Assembly (NCBI RefSeq): GCF_963378075.1
Contig: NZ_OY726394.1
Coordinates: 1,178,001-1,242,000, forward strand
DNA from: Mycolicibacter sp. MU0083
GTDB lineage: Bacteria; Actinomycetota; Actinomycetes; Mycobacteriales; Mycobacteriaceae
Direction: 5' to 3'
DNA length: 64,000 nt
The notes under the pieces were generated by a model, which was given only the letters and a program-made list of their open reading frames with translations, did not search any database and was not told the DNA's origin. Below are positions 9,406 to 19,364 of the stretch, in pieces. The translations under genes and the position numbers were made by a program. Numbering within the stretch: the first letter of the stretch is position 1; every line of letters starts with the position of its first letter.

Positions 9406-9861
9406 TTAAGCGGAGGTCACGGGCGTAAGTGCCACCACCGGGATCGGACGTGAGGTGCGGCGCTGGTAGGCGTCGTAGCGATCGGCGTTGTTGGCGTTCA
9501 CCATCCGCCACAGGCGGGTGTAATCCGGGTCGTCGGGAAGCACCGGCCGGGCGATGGCTCGTAGCCGTTTCGGCCCGACGTTGATCTCGACTTCGGGGCG
9601 GGCTTTGAGGTTGTGATACCAGCCGGGGGAGCGCGGTGCCCCGCCCATCGACGCGACGACCAGGTACGCCTCGCCGTCGCGGGCGTAGGTCAGTGTCGTG
9701 GTGCGTGCCTTGCCGGTCTTCGCGCCGACGGTATGCAACATCAGGCTGGGTGGCAGACCCGGGAACCGGTGGCCGATCCAGCCGTTGGTCAACTGGTAGA
9801 TCCGGTCATGCAGGCCCAGTACCCGGATGCCCACCTTTTCGATCGCGGGGAGATGATCCAT
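9406..9861 (-). CDS. Deazaflavin (F420)-dependent nitroreductase-family protein
   Basis: A 151-residue single-domain split beta-barrel protein of the Ddn/DUF385 family. Recognisable segments are SLMLHTVGAKTGKARTTTLTY (about 37-57), YLVVASMGGAPRSPGWYHNL and NLKARPEVEINVG, the signature of F420H2-dependent quinone or nitro reductases. The start is placed at the ATG at 9861 (MDHLPAIEK); the longer in-frame extension overlaps the HIT gene and is Arg/Cys-rich. It lies 4 bases downstream of the HIT gene, so the two are probably co-transcribed. The order matches Rv1261c-Rv1262c. The substrate is not predictable. Confidence 0.88.
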   Translation of the reverse strand: MDHLPAIEKVGIRVLGLHDRIYQLTNGWIGHRFPGLPPSLMLHTVGAKTGKARTTTLTYARDGEAYLVVASMGGAPRSPGWYHNLKARPEVEINVGPKRLRAIARPVLPDDPDYTRLWRMVNANNADRYDAYQRRTSRPIPVVALTPVTSA

Positions 9862-9865
9862 CCGA

Positions 9866-10303
9866 TCAGTCTGACGGTGCGGTGTCGCTGCCCGCCAGTG
9901 CCGCCCGCAGAATCTCGCCGGTGGCCTCCCGGTCCGGGTCGCGGCGCACCAACAGGCCCTTGGCGAACGACACCCGGTCACCGGCGCGGCGCGGCACCAC
10001 GTGCAGGTGGATGTGAAACACGCTTTGGAACGCCGCCCGACCGTCGTTGATCACCAGGTTGTTGCCGTCGGCATGCAACCCGGAATCCCGCGCCGCCCGG
10101 CCGACCCGCTGCCCGATCGTGAGCATGCCGGCCAGGGTGGCGGCCGGCGTATCGGTGAGGTCGACGAAGTGCTGTTTGGGGATCACCAGGGTGTGGCCGC
10201 GGGTGAACGGCCGGATGTCGAGAAACGCCAGATAGTCGTCGTCTTCGAAGACCCGCACGGCCGGCGCGTCCCCGGCGACGACGGCGCAGAACACGCAGGA
10301 CAT
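9866..10303 (-). CDS. HIT-family hydrolase
   Basis: A 145-residue histidine-triad protein that hydrolyses or transfers nucleoside phosphoramidates or dinucleotide phosphates. The N-terminal CVFCAVVAGDAPA is typical of bacterial HIT proteins. The catalytic triad HIHLHVVP lies near residue 98, preceded by NNLVINDGRAAFQSVFH. The CxxC in the N-terminus (C3, C6) is often a zinc half-site in this family, although the second half is not obvious here. It is cytosolic and the first gene of a pair with the downstream deazaflavin enzyme. It corresponds to Rv1262c by order and size. Confidence 0.92.
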   Translation of the reverse strand: MSCVFCAVVAGDAPAVRVFEDDDYLAFLDIRPFTRGHTLVIPKQHFVDLTDTPAATLAGMLTIGQRVGRAARDSGLHADGNNLVINDGRAAFQSVFHIHLHVVPRRAGDRVSFAKGLLVRRDPDREATGEILRAALAGSDTAPSD

Positions 10304-10346
10304 GACTGCCAGGTTAGCCGCCGTCGCCCTCGCGGCGGCCTCGAGT

Positions 10347-11498
10347 TCAGCTCAGTGCACCGGCCATCGCGTCGATCGCCCGGTCCAGGATGACCCGGGT
10401 GGTCGCGAAGTTCAGTCGTGCGAAGCCCGGCCCGCCACCGAAGGGGATGCCCGGGCTCAGCGCCACCCGAGCGTCGGCCAGCAGGATCTCGGCCGGCTCG
10501 GCGGGCAGCATCAGGTTCCGGAAGTCGACCCACGCGAGGTAGGTGGCCTCCGGTCTGGTGACCCGCACCCCGGGGATCGCCGCGGGCAGGGCCCGGCTCA
10601 GGTGATCGCGGTTGGCGCGCAGCTGGCCCAGCAATGCGTCCAGCCAGGCCTCGCCGTGCCGATAGGCGGCGATGTTGGCGCGGATACCGGCGGTGGCCGC
10701 GCCCATGATGTGCAGGAAGTTGATCCGGTCCCAGTCGTCGGCGTCGCGCTGATTGGACAGCACCACCTGGGCACACATCAGCCCGGGCAGATTCCAGCCC
10801 TTGGAGGCCGACATCAGGGTGACGACGGTGTCGGCGGCGACATCGGACACCGACGCGGCCGCGACATGCGGGCGGTCGTAGACCAGGGGAGCGTGGATCT
10901 CGTCGGCGATCACCCGGGCGCCGTGCCGTGCGGCGATCTCGACGATCTCGCCGATCTCCGCGGCGGTGAACGCGGTGCCCAGCGGATTGTTCGGGTTGCA
11001 CAGGATCAGCGATCCGGCGCCCGCGGCGAACGCCGCATCCAGTGCGTCCAGGTCCATCAGATAGCGTCCCGAATCCTGCTGCACCATCGGGATTTCCACC
11101 CGCTGGCGGCCGGTGACGGTCAGCAGGTCGAAGAACGGCATGTAGGCCGGGACGGGCAGCGCCACCGGGCTCTGCGGGCGGGTGAGGAATTCGATGACCA
11201 CCTCCATGCCCTTGAGCACGTCGGGGACCACCCGCACCCATTCCGGGCGGGCCGCCCACCCGTAGCGGTGTGCGCACCACGCGGCGAGCGCCGTCGGCAG
11301 TGCTTCGGAATTCAGTGCCGGGTAGCCGAACTCCTCGCTGTCCACCCAGTCGCGCAGGGCGTCACGGATCACAGCAGCGGTGGGGAAATCCATCTCGGCG
11401 ATCCACAGCGGCAGCACGTCGGGATCGAAGTGATTCCACTTGATCGTGTTACGGGCCCGGAGTTGATCCGGTGTCAAGGCATCGAAGACTTCAGCCAC
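10347..11498 (-). CDS. MalY/PatB-type PLP aminotransferase / cystathionine beta-lyase
   Basis: A 383-residue fold-type I PLP enzyme. Visible features are the substrate-recognition start [23 protein letters not shown] (about 16-38) typical of MalY/PatB C-S lyases, the PLP-stacking and phosphate regions, [18 protein letters not shown] and the Schiff-base lysine in LMSASKGWN (near residue 230). Members cleave cystathionine or other S-conjugated cysteines and sometimes act as aminotransferases. It resembles M. tuberculosis Rv2294. Its start faces the adenylate cyclase gene across 32 bases, so the two promoters overlap. Confidence 0.9.
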   Translation of the reverse strand: MAEVFDALTPDQLRARNTIKWNHFDPDVLPLWIAEMDFPTAAVIRDALRDWVDSEEFGYPALNSEALPTALAAWCAHRYGWAARPEWVRVVPDVLKGMEVVIEFLTRPQSPVALPVPAYMPFFDLLTVTGRQRVEIPMVQQDSGRYLMDLDALDAAFAAGAGSLILCNPNNPLGTAFTAAEIGEIVEIAARHGARVIADEIHAPLVYDRPHVAAASVSDVAADTVVTLMSASKGWNLPGLMCAQVVLSNQRDADDWDRINFLHIMGAATAGIRANIAAYRHGEAWLDALLGQLRANRDHLSRALPAAIPGVRVTRPEATYLAWVDFRNLMLPAEPAEILLADARVALSPGIPFGGGPGFARLNFATTRVILDRAIDAMAGALS

Positions 11499-11530
11499 CC
11501 CGACAGTCTGCCGCGGGATACGTTTGCGGC

Positions 11531-12643
11531 GTGACCGATCCCGAGATCGAAGACCTGCTCGACGGCCTGCAGGGCGAGTTGCGCGCCCAACGCGCCGAGC
11601 TGATCGAATGGCTGCTCGGGCAGGGCATCGGTGCTGACGAGATCCGCAACACCGTCTCGCCGATGTTGTTGGCGTCGCGACGATCGGTCGGCGACGACGG
11701 CGAGTACGTCTCCGCGCGTGAGATGGCGGAATCCGCCGGTATCGATCTCCGGCTGCTGCAACGGCTCCTGCAAGCGGTCGGATTGCCGTGGGTGGACGAT
11801 CCGGAGGCTGCGGTGCAGATGCGTGCCGACGCCCGCATCGCGGTACATGCGCGCCGCTTCATCGAGGCCGGTATCGAGCCCGAACATGCGGTACAGACGG
11901 CGCGGGTGCTCGCCGACGGTCTGGCGCAGACCGCGGAGGTCATGCGCTACACCGTGCTGGCCGCCATCGGCGAGCCGGGCGTCACCGAACTCCAGATCGC
12001 TCAGCGCTCGCAGCACCTGGTGGCCGAACTGGCGCCGTTGCTGGGCCCGTTCGTCCAGGACATGCTCTTGATGCAGCTGCGGCATCAGCTCGACATCGAC
12101 GCGGTGACCGCCGGTGAACGCGCTGCGGGCACGCCGCTGCCGGGGGCTCGTCGGATCACCGTCGCCTTCGCCGATCTGGTCGGATTCACCCGACTCGGTG
12201 AACTGGTGCCGCCCGAGGAACTGGTCCAACTCGCCGAGCGGCTGGCCGGGCTGGGCCGCGACATCGCCGTTCCACCGGTGCGCTTCATCAAGACCATCGG
12301 TGACGCGGTCATGCTCGTCAGCCCGGAACCCGGGCCACTGGTCGAGGCGATGTTGCGGCTGGTCGAGGCGGCCGGGGCCGACGAGACCCTGCCGCGGTTG
12401 CGTGCCGGTGTCGCCGCAGGCGAAGCGGTGAGCCGGGTCGGCGACTGGTTCGGCAGCCCGGTGAACACCGCCAGCCGGGTCACCGGGGTCGCACGGCCCG
12501 GCACCGTGCTGGTCGCCGAGCCGGTACGAACAGCACTGGGCGACGACGGCGCCTTCCGGTGGTCGTTCGCGGGCGGACGCCGGCTCAAGGGCATCAAGGG
12601 CGAGGTGAACCTGTTCCGGGTGCGGCGAGCCGACCGTGACTGA
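11531..12643 (+). CDS. Two-domain class III adenylate cyclase, Rv1264-like
   Basis: A 370-residue cytosolic cyclase making cAMP. Residues 1-200 form a helical N-terminal regulatory domain ([45 protein letters not shown]) like the autoinhibitory pH-sensing domain of Rv1264. Residues 205-370 form the cyclase homology domain: metal-binding D215 in FADLVGFT, adenine-selecting K254 and D258 in KTIGDAVML, and N312/R316 in [10 protein letters not shown], so all catalytic residues are present. The start is the GTG at 11531 because upstream residues lie in the divergent lyase gene. In M. tuberculosis the homologue is activated at acid pH; conservation of both domains makes the same plausible here. The next gene downstream differs from M. 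tuberculosis. Confidence 0.93.
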   Translation: MTDPEIEDLLDGLQGELRAQRAELIEWLLGQGIGADEIRNTVSPMLLASRRSVGDDGEYVSAREMAESAGIDLRLLQRLLQAVGLPWVDDPEAAVQMRADARIAVHARRFIEAGIEPEHAVQTARVLADGLAQTAEVMRYTVLAAIGEPGVTELQIAQRSQHLVAELAPLLGPFVQDMLLMQLRHQLDIDAVTAGERAAGTPLPGARRITVAFADLVGFTRLGELVPPEELVQLAERLAGLGRDIAVPPVRFIKTIGDAVMLVSPEPGPLVEAMLRLVEAAGADETLPRLRAGVAAGEAVSRVGDWFGSPVNTASRVTGVARPGTVLVAEPVRTALGDDGAFRWSFAGGRRLKGIKGEVNLFRVRRADRD

Positions 12644-12665
12644 GCGGGGCCCAATGCCGCACGAC

Positions 12666-12685
12666 GGGGGACCAACGGCCCCTGG
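12666..12685 (+). promoter_or_regulatory. DosR-type dormancy box upstream of the Acg-family gene
   Basis: GGGACCAACGGCCCC within 12666-12685 matches the core of the mycobacterial DosR (DevR) 20-mer, GGGAC-N4-G-N-CCC. It resembles the hspX boxes and lies about 57 bases upstream of the ATG at 12742. Acg-family genes are classical DosR targets, so position and target agree. Only one clear box is seen. Confidence 0.6.
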
Positions 12686-12741
12686 TGAGGCCGGCCCGGT
12701 GCTGGAATCGTTGAGGCCGACCGACCTGTGGGAGGTGGCTG

Positions 12742-13737
12742 ATGCTGGACACGACTGTGGACGCCGAAGTCCTCGCCGAAGCGGTGCGCCTGGCCTGTCG
12801 AGCACCGTCACTGCACAACAGTCAGCCCTGGCGATGGGTGACCCACGGGGACCGTCTGGACCTGTATCTGGACTCCACCCGCGCGGTGCACGGCGACCGG
12901 TCGGCGCGCGAAGCCTTGATCAGCTGCGGTGCGGTCCTCGACCACCTGCGGGTGGCGACCGCCGCCGCGGGATGGACCGCTGAAATCGAGCGGTTCCCGG
13001 ATGCCGCGCACCCCGAGCATCTGGCCACCATCGGGTTCAGCGAGTCCGAACGGGTTACCGCGGTACAGCGTTACCGCGCCAGCGCGATCCTGACCCGGCA
13101 CACCGACCGACTGCCGTTCCTGGCGCCGGCCAATTGGGCACCCTTCGAATCGGTGTTACGGAATCAGGTCGAGGATCCGGTCCGGCTTTATGTGCTCGCC
13201 GACGAGCTGCGTTCGACCCTCGCGGAGGCGTCCCAGATCGCCGAGTCGTTGCGTCTCTACGATGCGTCGTATCACGCCGAACTCAACTGGTGGACAGCGC
13301 CGTTCGAGGTATCCGACGGCATCCCGCAGAGTGCGCTGATCTCGGCCGCCGAGAGCGACCGGGTCGATATCGGGCGGACGTTCCCGGTCACCCACAACCG
13401 GGAGCGGCGCCTCGAAGTCGGTGACGACCACTCCAAAGTCCTGCTCCTGTCGACCGCCGGCGACGATCCCGCCGACGCGCTGGCGTGCGGTGAGGCGCTG
13501 TCCACACTGCTACTGGAATGCGCCATGGTCGGGTTGGCGACCTGCCCGGTGTCGCATTTGACGGAGGTGCCGGCGGGGCGAGCGCTGCTCGCCGGGTTGG
13601 TCGGGGCCGACGATCTACCGCAGATCCTGGTTCGGGTCGGCGGCACTCCCGCGTTGGAGAAGCCGCCGGCGCCCACACCGCGACGACCGCTGGTCGACGT
13701 GCTGCAGGTCAAGGGGCTGACGGCGGGATCGAATTAG
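12742..13737 (+). CDS. Acg-family nitroreductase-like protein (DosR-regulon type)
   Basis: A 331-residue protein of the Acg/Rv2032-Rv3131 family, a duplicated nitroreductase fold in which the protein forms a pseudo-dimer. Key segments are VRLACRAPSLHNSQPWRW (about 13-30), then YLDSTRAVHGDRSAREALISCGAVLDHLRVA, RHTDRLPF and ECAMVGLATCPVSHLTE. Family members bind FMN poorly because a lid covers the active site and may sequester flavin during dormancy; enzymatic activity is doubtful. GGAGGTG at 12731-12737 sets the ATG at 12742. A DosR-like box upstream suggests induction by hypoxia or nitric oxide. No other dormancy gene is adjacent. Confidence 0.92.
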   Translation: MLDTTVDAEVLAEAVRLACRAPSLHNSQPWRWVTHGDRLDLYLDSTRAVHGDRSAREALISCGAVLDHLRVATAAAGWTAEIERFPDAAHPEHLATIGFSESERVTAVQRYRASAILTRHTDRLPFLAPANWAPFESVLRNQVEDPVRLYVLADELRSTLAEASQIAESLRLYDASYHAELNWWTAPFEVSDGIPQSALISAAESDRVDIGRTFPVTHNRERRLEVGDDHSKVLLLSTAGDDPADALACGEALSTLLLECAMVGLATCPVSHLTEVPAGRALLAGLVGADDLPQILVRVGGTPALEKPPAPTPRRPLVDVLQVKGLTAGSN

Positions 13738-13953
13738 GGCAGGCCCGGACGGACGTTCGGGGGCGTCTGCATTTCCTGCGCGGCTGGCTTGCACCCACGG
13801 TTCCAGCTCTTCGGATCGGTCACGACCGGGCCTGCTTCGCCATCGAATCTACGCTTGCGGCCACCCGGCGGCAATGGGTCATCTCGGCTATTGCAGGACA
13901 ACAGTTTCAGCGATGACGATGGTGAAGGCTGCGAGCTGTGTCCGATCCCGGAG

Positions 13954-15840
13954 TCAGCTGCTCTCCGTCATCGCCCAGTAGGCCCCGCGGCGGGCCAGCA
14001 ACTCGACGTGGGTGCCCTGCTCCACGATCCGGCCGGACTGCATCACCAGGATCAGATCCGCATCGCGGATCGTCGATAGCCGGTGGGCGATGATGAAACT
14101 GGTGCGGTCGCGGCGCAGTTCGCCCATCGCCCGCTGGATCAGCAGTTCGGTTCGGGTATCCACCGAACTGGTCGCCTCATCGAGGACGAGCAGTTGCGGC
14201 CGGGCCAGAATCGCCCGGGCGATGGTGATCAGCTGCTTCTCGCCGGCGCTGATGGCGCCACCGTCGTCGTTGACCCGGGTGTCGTAGCCGTTCGGCAGGG
14301 CGCGCACGAACGGGTCGACGTGCGCGGCGCGGGCGGCTTCGATGATCTCGTCCTCGGTGGCGCCGGTCCGGCCGTAGCCGATGTTGTCGGCGATCGTCCC
14401 GGTGAACAGCCAGGTGTCCTGCAGCACCACGCCGATAGCCGAGCGCAGTGCGCAGCGATCGACGCCGGTGATATCGGTGCCGTCGACCAGGATCTGCCCA
14501 CGGTCCACGTCGTAGAACCGCATCAGCAGGTTGACCAGGGTGGTCTTGCCGGCGCCGGTGGGTCCGACGATCGCCACCGTGCTGCCCGGCTCCACCGACA
14601 ACGACAGATCCTCGATCACCGGCACCCCGGGCCGGTAGCCGAAGCTGACGTCCCGGAACTCCACACGGCCGCGCGGCGTGGCGGATTCGGGCCACAGCGG
14701 AACCGGCGGTGCGGGCGGTTCTTCGGCTTCGTCGAGGAACTCGAAGACCCGCTCGGCGCTGGCCGCGCCGGACTGCAGGGCGTTGAACATCGAGGCCAGA
14801 TTCCCCAGCGGCTGGTTGAACTGACGGACGTAGGCGATGAACGCTTGGATGCTACCCAGGGTGATCTGACCGGTCGCGACCTGGAAGCCGCCGACGACCG
14901 CGACCGCGACGTAGCCGAGGTTGGCGATCATGCCGGTCGCCGGCGCCACCAGACCGGAGAAGAACTGCGCACCGAACCCGGCCCGGTACAGCTCGGAGTT
15001 GCACTCGTCGAACCGCTGCTGGGCCCAGTCGCGATGACCGAACGTCCGGACCAGGGTGAACCCGCTGTAGGTCTCCTCCAGATGCGCGTTGAGCCGTCCG
15101 GTGGCGGCCCACTGCGCGGCGAACAGTCGTTGCGAGCGCCGAGTGATCGAGCGCACCGCCAGCAGCGACACCGGGACGCCCACCAGCGTGATCGCGGCCA
15201 GCAGTGGCGAGATCGACAGCATCATGCCCAGCGTCACCAGCACCGTCAGCACCGAGGAGAACAGCTGACTGATCGTCATCGACACCGATGTGGCGGTGTT
15301 GTCGACGTCGTTGGTGACCCGGCTGAGCAGTTCCCCGCGTCGCTGGGTGTCGAAGTAGCTCAGGGGCAGCCGGTGCAACTTGTCTTCGACATCACGGCGC
15401 AGGGCCCGAATCGTACGTTGCAGGATCACGTTCAACAGCCGTGCTTGCGTCCAGATCGCCAGCGCCGCGACCAGATACAGCCCGACGGCCCATGCCAGTG
15501 TGTGCGCCACCGCGGTGAAGTCGATCCCGGTTCCGGGCACCGCGTCCGTGCGCGACAGCATGTCGGCATAGGTGCCGCGGCCCTGCTCGCGGGCGTCGTC
15601 GACGGCCTGTTGCTTGGTGATCCCGGCGGGCAGGCCACGGCCGAGGATGCCGTTGAGCACCAGATCGGTGGCATGGCCGAGGATGCGCGGTCCGGCGACG
15701 CCGATCGCGATACCGCACAACGACAAGCCGACGACGGCCGTGATCAAGCGGCGTTGCGCACCCATCCGGCGAGCCAGTCGCAGCGCGGTGGCGGAGAAGT
15801 TCGCGACCCCGGCGTCCCGGGGCGGCATCGGTGCGGTCAC
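13954..15840 (-). CDS. ABC exporter half-transporter, subunit 2 (Rv1272c-like)
   Basis: A 628-residue half-transporter: six predicted helices (about 30-340) then an ATPase domain. A long extracytoplasmic loop follows TM1 (residues about 60-115, [22 protein letters not shown]). The ATPase has Walker [10 protein letters not shown], a Walker B with the catalytic Glu ([12 protein letters not shown]) and a degenerate signature ISAGEKQL in place of LSGGQ. The partner encoded just upstream has the complementary defects, so the two form a heterodimer with one active and one degenerate ATP site. The GTG at 15840 overlaps the partner's TGA by 4 bases (GTGA), so upstream in-frame extension is excluded. 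Such exporters carry lipids or drugs; the M. tuberculosis homologue has been linked to lipid uptake, but the substrate here is open. Confidence 0.92.
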   Translation of the reverse strand: MTAPMPPRDAGVANFSATALRLARRMGAQRRLITAVVGLSLCGIAIGVAGPRILGHATDLVLNGILGRGLPAGITKQQAVDDAREQGRGTYADMLSRTDAVPGTGIDFTAVAHTLAWAVGLYLVAALAIWTQARLLNVILQRTIRALRRDVEDKLHRLPLSYFDTQRRGELLSRVTNDVDNTATSVSMTISQLFSSVLTVLVTLGMMLSISPLLAAITLVGVPVSLLAVRSITRRSQRLFAAQWAATGRLNAHLEETYSGFTLVRTFGHRDWAQQRFDECNSELYRAGFGAQFFSGLVAPATGMIANLGYVAVAVVGGFQVATGQITLGSIQAFIAYVRQFNQPLGNLASMFNALQSGAASAERVFEFLDEAEEPPAPPVPLWPESATPRGRVEFRDVSFGYRPGVPVIEDLSLSVEPGSTVAIVGPTGAGKTTLVNLLMRFYDVDRGQILVDGTDITGVDRCALRSAIGVVLQDTWLFTGTIADNIGYGRTGATEDEIIEAARAAHVDPFVRALPNGYDTRVNDDGGAISAGEKQLITIARAILARPQLLVLDEATSSVDTRTELLIQRAMGELRRDRTSFIIAHRLSTIRDADLILVMQSGRIVEQGTHVELLARRGAYWAMTESS

Positions 15841-17585
15841 AGTCCACCGGTCCCGGCGGCCACCGACTGGGAGTCGGCGAACTCGGCGTAGATGGGGCAG
15901 CCCGCCAGCAGTTCGCGGTGGGTTCCGCCGCCCACCACCCGGCCGTCGTCGAGGACGATCACCTGATCGGCCGAGGTGACCGTCGAGATCCGTTGTGCCA
16001 CGATGATGACCGTCGCATCGGCGGCCACCTCGCGCAGCGCCGCGCGCACCGCGGCGTCGGTCCGGGTGTCCAGGGCCGAGAACGCATCGTCGAAGACATA
16101 GAGCCGGGGTCGCCGGATCACCGCCCGGGCGATCGCGAGCCGTTGCCGTTGCCCGCCGGACAGATTGATGCCGCCCTGCGCCACCCGCATTTCCAGCCCG
16201 TCGCGGTGGGCGGCCACGAAATCGTCGGCGGCCGCCACCCGCAACGCCTCCCACAGTTGCTCGTCGCTGACCGGGACGTCGGCCGGAGCGCCGTAGCGAA
16301 GGTTGTCGGCGACGGTTCCGGAGAACAGATAGCCGCGTTGCGGGACCAGCCCGATGCCCGACCACAGGGCTTCGGGGTCGCGGTCGCGCACATCGATGCC
16401 GTCGATCAGGACCGCGCCCTCGGTCACGTCACGCAGCCGGCAGATCAGCGAGACCAGAGTCGATTTGCCTGACCCGGTGGAGCCGACCACCGCGGTGGTG
16501 GACCCGGGCATTGCGGTCAACGACACGTCGTGCAGCACCGAGCGGTCGGCCCCGGGGTAACGGAAGCCGACACCGTGCAGCCGGACCTCGCCGGTGACGG
16601 CCGCCGGCGTAGCGGGATGTGCCGGGGCACTGATCGTCGGCTCGGTGGACAGCACCTCGGTGATCCGTTCGGCGCAGACCGAGGCCCGCGGCAGGATGGC
16701 CAGCACCATGGTGGCCATCAGCACGGCCATCAGGATCAGCATGAAATAGGACAGGAAGGCGATCAGCGAGCCGACCTGCATCTGCCCGGCGTCGATGCGC
16801 AGGGCGCCGAACCAGATCAGCGCGACACTGGACGCGTTGATGATCAGCGTCGTGGCCGGCAGCATCAGCGCCTGCAGGTTTCCGACGGTCAACGATGCCT
16901 GCGACAGAGCCGCGTTGGCCTGCGCGAATCGGTCCCGTTCGCCGGCTTCGCGGGCGAACGCGCGGATCACCCGGATGCCGGTGAGTTGGTCGCGCAGCAC
17001 CCGGTTGATGTTGTCGATCAACATCTGCATGCGCCGGAACAGCGGCAGCATCCGCACCACGATCAGATAGTTGGCGATCGCCAACAGCGGCACACTGACC
17101 GCCAGCAGCCAGGCCAGCCCGGAGTCCTGATGGATCGCCATCAGCACCCCCCCGACGCTCATGATCGGGGCGGCCACCAGGGTGGTGGCGCTCAACTGCA
17201 CCACCAGTTGGATCTGCCGGACGTCGTTGGTGGTGCGGGTCAACAGGGTCGGCGCCCCGAAACCGGCGGTCTCGCGGTCGGAGAACCGGATCACCTGGCT
17301 GAACACCGCGCGACGCAGATCGCGTCCGAAACCGGCGCCGGTACGAGCCCCGAAATAGACCGCGGCGACCGCGCACAGAGCCTGCAGGGCGGTGACGGCC
17401 AGCATCACCGCGCCCAGTCGGGTGATGACCGAGGTGTCGCCGCGGATCACGCCGTCGTCGATGATCGTCGCGTTGACGGTCGGCAGGTAGAGCGAGGAGA
17501 GCGTGCTGACCAATTGCAGGGCCATCACGGCCGCGATCGGGCCGCGGTAAGGCTTGATGTAGCAGCGCAGCAGCGCCAGGAGCAT
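15837..17585 (-). CDS. ABC exporter half-transporter, subunit 1 (Rv1273c-like)
   Basis: A 582-residue half-transporter with six membrane helices (about 15-310) and a C-terminal ATPase: Walker [10 protein letters not shown], intact signature LSGGQRQR, and Walker [13 protein letters not shown], where Asp replaces the catalytic Glu. This is the degenerate-site pattern of heterodimeric exporters such as TM287/288. Its LSGGQ completes the active site of the partner, while its own Walker B pairs with the partner's ISAGE. The ATG at 17585 starts [15 protein letters not shown]; longer in-frame sequence upstream lies over the divergent lprB promoter. First gene of a two-gene operon. Confidence 0.92.
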   Translation of the reverse strand: MLLALLRCYIKPYRGPIAAVMALQLVSTLSSLYLPTVNATIIDDGVIRGDTSVITRLGAVMLAVTALQALCAVAAVYFGARTGAGFGRDLRRAVFSQVIRFSDRETAGFGAPTLLTRTTNDVRQIQLVVQLSATTLVAAPIMSVGGVLMAIHQDSGLAWLLAVSVPLLAIANYLIVVRMLPLFRRMQMLIDNINRVLRDQLTGIRVIRAFAREAGERDRFAQANAALSQASLTVGNLQALMLPATTLIINASSVALIWFGALRIDAGQMQVGSLIAFLSYFMLILMAVLMATMVLAILPRASVCAERITEVLSTEPTISAPAHPATPAAVTGEVRLHGVGFRYPGADRSVLHDVSLTAMPGSTTAVVGSTGSGKSTLVSLICRLRDVTEGAVLIDGIDVRDRDPEALWSGIGLVPQRGYLFSGTVADNLRYGAPADVPVSDEQLWEALRVAAADDFVAAHRDGLEMRVAQGGINLSGGQRQRLAIARAVIRRPRLYVFDDAFSALDTRTDAAVRAALREVAADATVIIVAQRISTVTSADQVIVLDDGRVVGGGTHRELLAGCPIYAEFADSQSVAAGTGGL

Positions 17586-17692
17586 GGGGCTACTGTCGCA
17601 CACCGGTATCGCCCGGGCGTGCTCGCGGCGACGGTGGGCGACACAAACCGACTGGTCATCGCGGTGTCGTGGTTGACGGGCGGCGGTGCCGC

Positions 17693-17698
17693 TACAGT
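17693..17698 (+). promoter_or_regulatory. -10 element, possibly leaderless lprB transcript
   Basis: TACAGT at 17693-17698 fits the mycobacterial TANNNT -10 motif. The GTG start of lprB (17706) lies 7 bases downstream, the usual distance to +1, so transcription may begin at or next to the start codon. TTGACG at 17673 is a possible -35, but its 14-base spacing is short. Confidence 0.4.
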
Positions 17699-17705
17699 GC
17701 ATCGT

Positions 17706-18257
17706 GTGCGGCTCAAACTGACGGTCCCGGCCTTGGCGGTCGCGGCCCTGATCCCGATGGTCGGCGGCTGTTCCGACTCCGACTCGTCGACCGAAGCTCA
17801 GTCCGGTCAGTCGTCTGCGCCGGCGTCCGAGCAGAGCACTCACGGACCGTCGTTCCCGCATTGCGGTGGCGTCAGCGAAGAGACGATGGCCAACCTCACC
17901 CGGGTGTCGGGGTTGGTCGGCACGGCGCAGAACTCGGTGGGCTGCCAGTGGCTGTTGCGTGGCGGCATCTCCGGCCCGCACTTCTCCTTCTCCTGGTATC
18001 GCGGCAGCCCCATCGGGCGTGAACGCAAGACCGAGGAGGTGTCGCGTACCTCCGTCGAGGACATCAACATCGACGGCCACAGCGGTTTCATCGCGATCGG
18101 AACCGCCCCGACGCTGGGCGACAACCTGTGTGAGGTCGGAATTCAGTTCAAGGATGACTTCATCGAATGGTCGGTGAGTTTCGCCCAGAAGCCGTTCCCG
18201 GACCCGTGCGACGTCGCCAAAGAGCTGACCCGCCAGTCGATTGCGAACGCGAAATGA
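17706..18257 (+). CDS. lprB: Lipoprotein LprB (DUF3558)
   Basis: A 183-residue exported lipoprotein. The signal peptide (residues 1-21, RLKLTVPALAVAALIPMVGG) ends in a lipobox whose Cys22 would be acylated. A Ser/Thr/Gln-rich linker follows, then a globular domain with conserved cysteines (HCGGVSEETM, SVGCQWLL, DNLCEVGIQF, DPCDVAKEL) typical of DUF3558. Function is unknown; the family occurs as the lprB-lprC pair beside this ABC exporter in mycobacteria (Rv1274), hinting at an envelope role. The GTG at 17706 is preferred over 17704, which is out of frame. Its TGA overlaps the ATG of lprC (ATGA), indicating coupled translation. Confidence 0.9.
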   Translation: MRLKLTVPALAVAALIPMVGGCSDSDSSTEAQSGQSSAPASEQSTHGPSFPHCGGVSEETMANLTRVSGLVGTAQNSVGCQWLLRGGISGPHFSFSWYRGSPIGRERKTEEVSRTSVEDINIDGHSGFIAIGTAPTLGDNLCEVGIQFKDDFIEWSVSFAQKPFPDPCDVAKELTRQSIANAK

Positions 18258-18805
18258 GCCGCCGTACTCGCGCCGTATTCGGGGCGCTGGCCGCGCTGGC
18301 GGTATTGATCGCGTCGACCGGTTGCTCGCGTGAGGTGGGCGGCACCGCGATCAAGGCCGGTGCCGGTGATACCAAGCGCAACGACAACTCCGAGCGGCAG
18401 TACCCGAACCTGCTCAAGGAGTGCGAGGTACTGACCACCGACATTCTGGCCAAGACGGTGGGGGCCGACCCGCTGGACATCCAGAGCACGTTCGTCGGTG
18501 CCATCTGCCGCTGGCAGGCGGCCAACCCGGCCGGGCTGATCGACATCACCCGGTTCTGGTTCGAGCAGGGCAGCCTGGACAACGAGCGCAAGATCGCCGA
18601 ATTCCTGCAGTATCAGGTCGAGAACAAGTCCATCGTGGGGGTGCCGTCGATCGTGATGCGGCCGGCCGACCCGAACGGCGCCTGCGGTGTCGCAAGCGAT
18701 GCGGCGGGTGTGGTCGGTTGGTGGGTGAACCCGCAAGCCCCCGGCATCGATGCCTGCGAGCAGGCCCTCAAACTGATGGAACTCACGCTCGCCACCAATT
18801 CCTGA
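18254..18805 (+). CDS. lprC: Lipoprotein LprC (DUF3558)
   Basis: A 183-residue lipoprotein paralogous in layout to LprB. A twin-Arg-like SRRTR start is followed by a hydrophobic stretch and lipobox IASTGC with Cys24. The mature part has four cysteines (KECEVL, AICRW, GACGVA, DACEQAL) as in DUF3558. It is anchored on the outer face of the membrane and its function is unknown. It corresponds to Rv1275. It starts within the stop codon of lprB and ends 4 bases from the convergent TetR gene. Confidence 0.9.
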   Translation: MSRRTRAVFGALAALAVLIASTGCSREVGGTAIKAGAGDTKRNDNSERQYPNLLKECEVLTTDILAKTVGADPLDIQSTFVGAICRWQAANPAGLIDITRFWFEQGSLDNERKIAEFLQYQVENKSIVGVPSIVMRPADPNGACGVASDAAGVVGWWVNPQAPGIDACEQALKLMELTLATNS

Positions 18806-18809
18806 TCGC

Positions 18810-19310
18810 TCAGGGCGGCGGCGGGTGACCGCCGCCGGCCAACTCGCGTAACTCCGCGACCGCCTCGGCGGCGGTCGGCGCACTCTCGGGGTCGATGAGT
18901 GTCTGGATCATCAGGCCCAAGACGACGGCCAGCGCCACCGAACCGCCCATCTCGGCGCGCGCCCGTTGCTGCCCTTCGGCCAGCCGGACCCGTAGTTCGT
19001 CGTTGCGTTGAGCTTGCACGATCGCTTCCAGGTGCGACGTCCACAGCGCCTTGTCGGTGGTGAAGGACTCGATCACCGCTCGCCAGCGGTCCATCGCCGA
19101 CTCGCCTTCGGGTGCCATCCGGGCATCGAGTTCGTCGAGTTCCTCCAGCAGCGCCTGAACCAGGAGGCGTTCCCGGCTGCCGAAGTGATAGCCGATCGCG
19201 GCATGGCTGACGCCGGCGGCCGCGGCGATGTCGCGCACCGTGGTGTTGGCCCAGCCGCGTTCGACCAGGCAGCGTTTGGCGCCCTGCAGCAGATCCTCGC
19301 GGTTGCCCAT
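18810..19310 (-). CDS. TetR-family transcriptional regulator
   Basis: A 166-residue regulator, shorter than the usual roughly 190. The N-terminal HTH is clear: AKRCLVERGWANTTVRDIAAAAGVS with HAAIGYHFGSRERLLVQALLEE (about 11-58). The C-terminal ligand domain is truncated to three or four helices and ends in a Pro tail. It is divergent from the flavin-dependent monooxygenase gene, with a perfect 16-bp palindrome in the 144-base intergenic region, so it very probably represses that gene and perhaps itself. The inducer is unknown. Confidence 0.9.
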   Translation of the reverse strand: MGNREDLLQGAKRCLVERGWANTTVRDIAAAAGVSHAAIGYHFGSRERLLVQALLEELDELDARMAPEGESAMDRWRAVIESFTTDKALWTSHLEAIVQAQRNDELRVRLAEGQQRARAEMGGSVALAVVLGLMIQTLIDPESAPTAAEAVAELRELAGGGHPPPP

Positions 19311-19364
19311 CCGTGCAGGCTAGTCACCCGACGAGCCGTTGAACAAACGGTTTGACCAAATGGA

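Noticed and set aside
13738..13953. 216-base gap between the Acg gene and the ABC exporter as a possible small gene
   Set aside because: Short frames here lack ribosome sites and conserved features; I see nothing coding or strongly structured.
15840..16365. In-frame N-terminal extension of 175 codons on the second ABC subunit
   Set aside because: It lies wholly inside the partner gene in another frame and is Arg/Gly-rich; the GTGA overlap at 15837-15840 gives the natural start.
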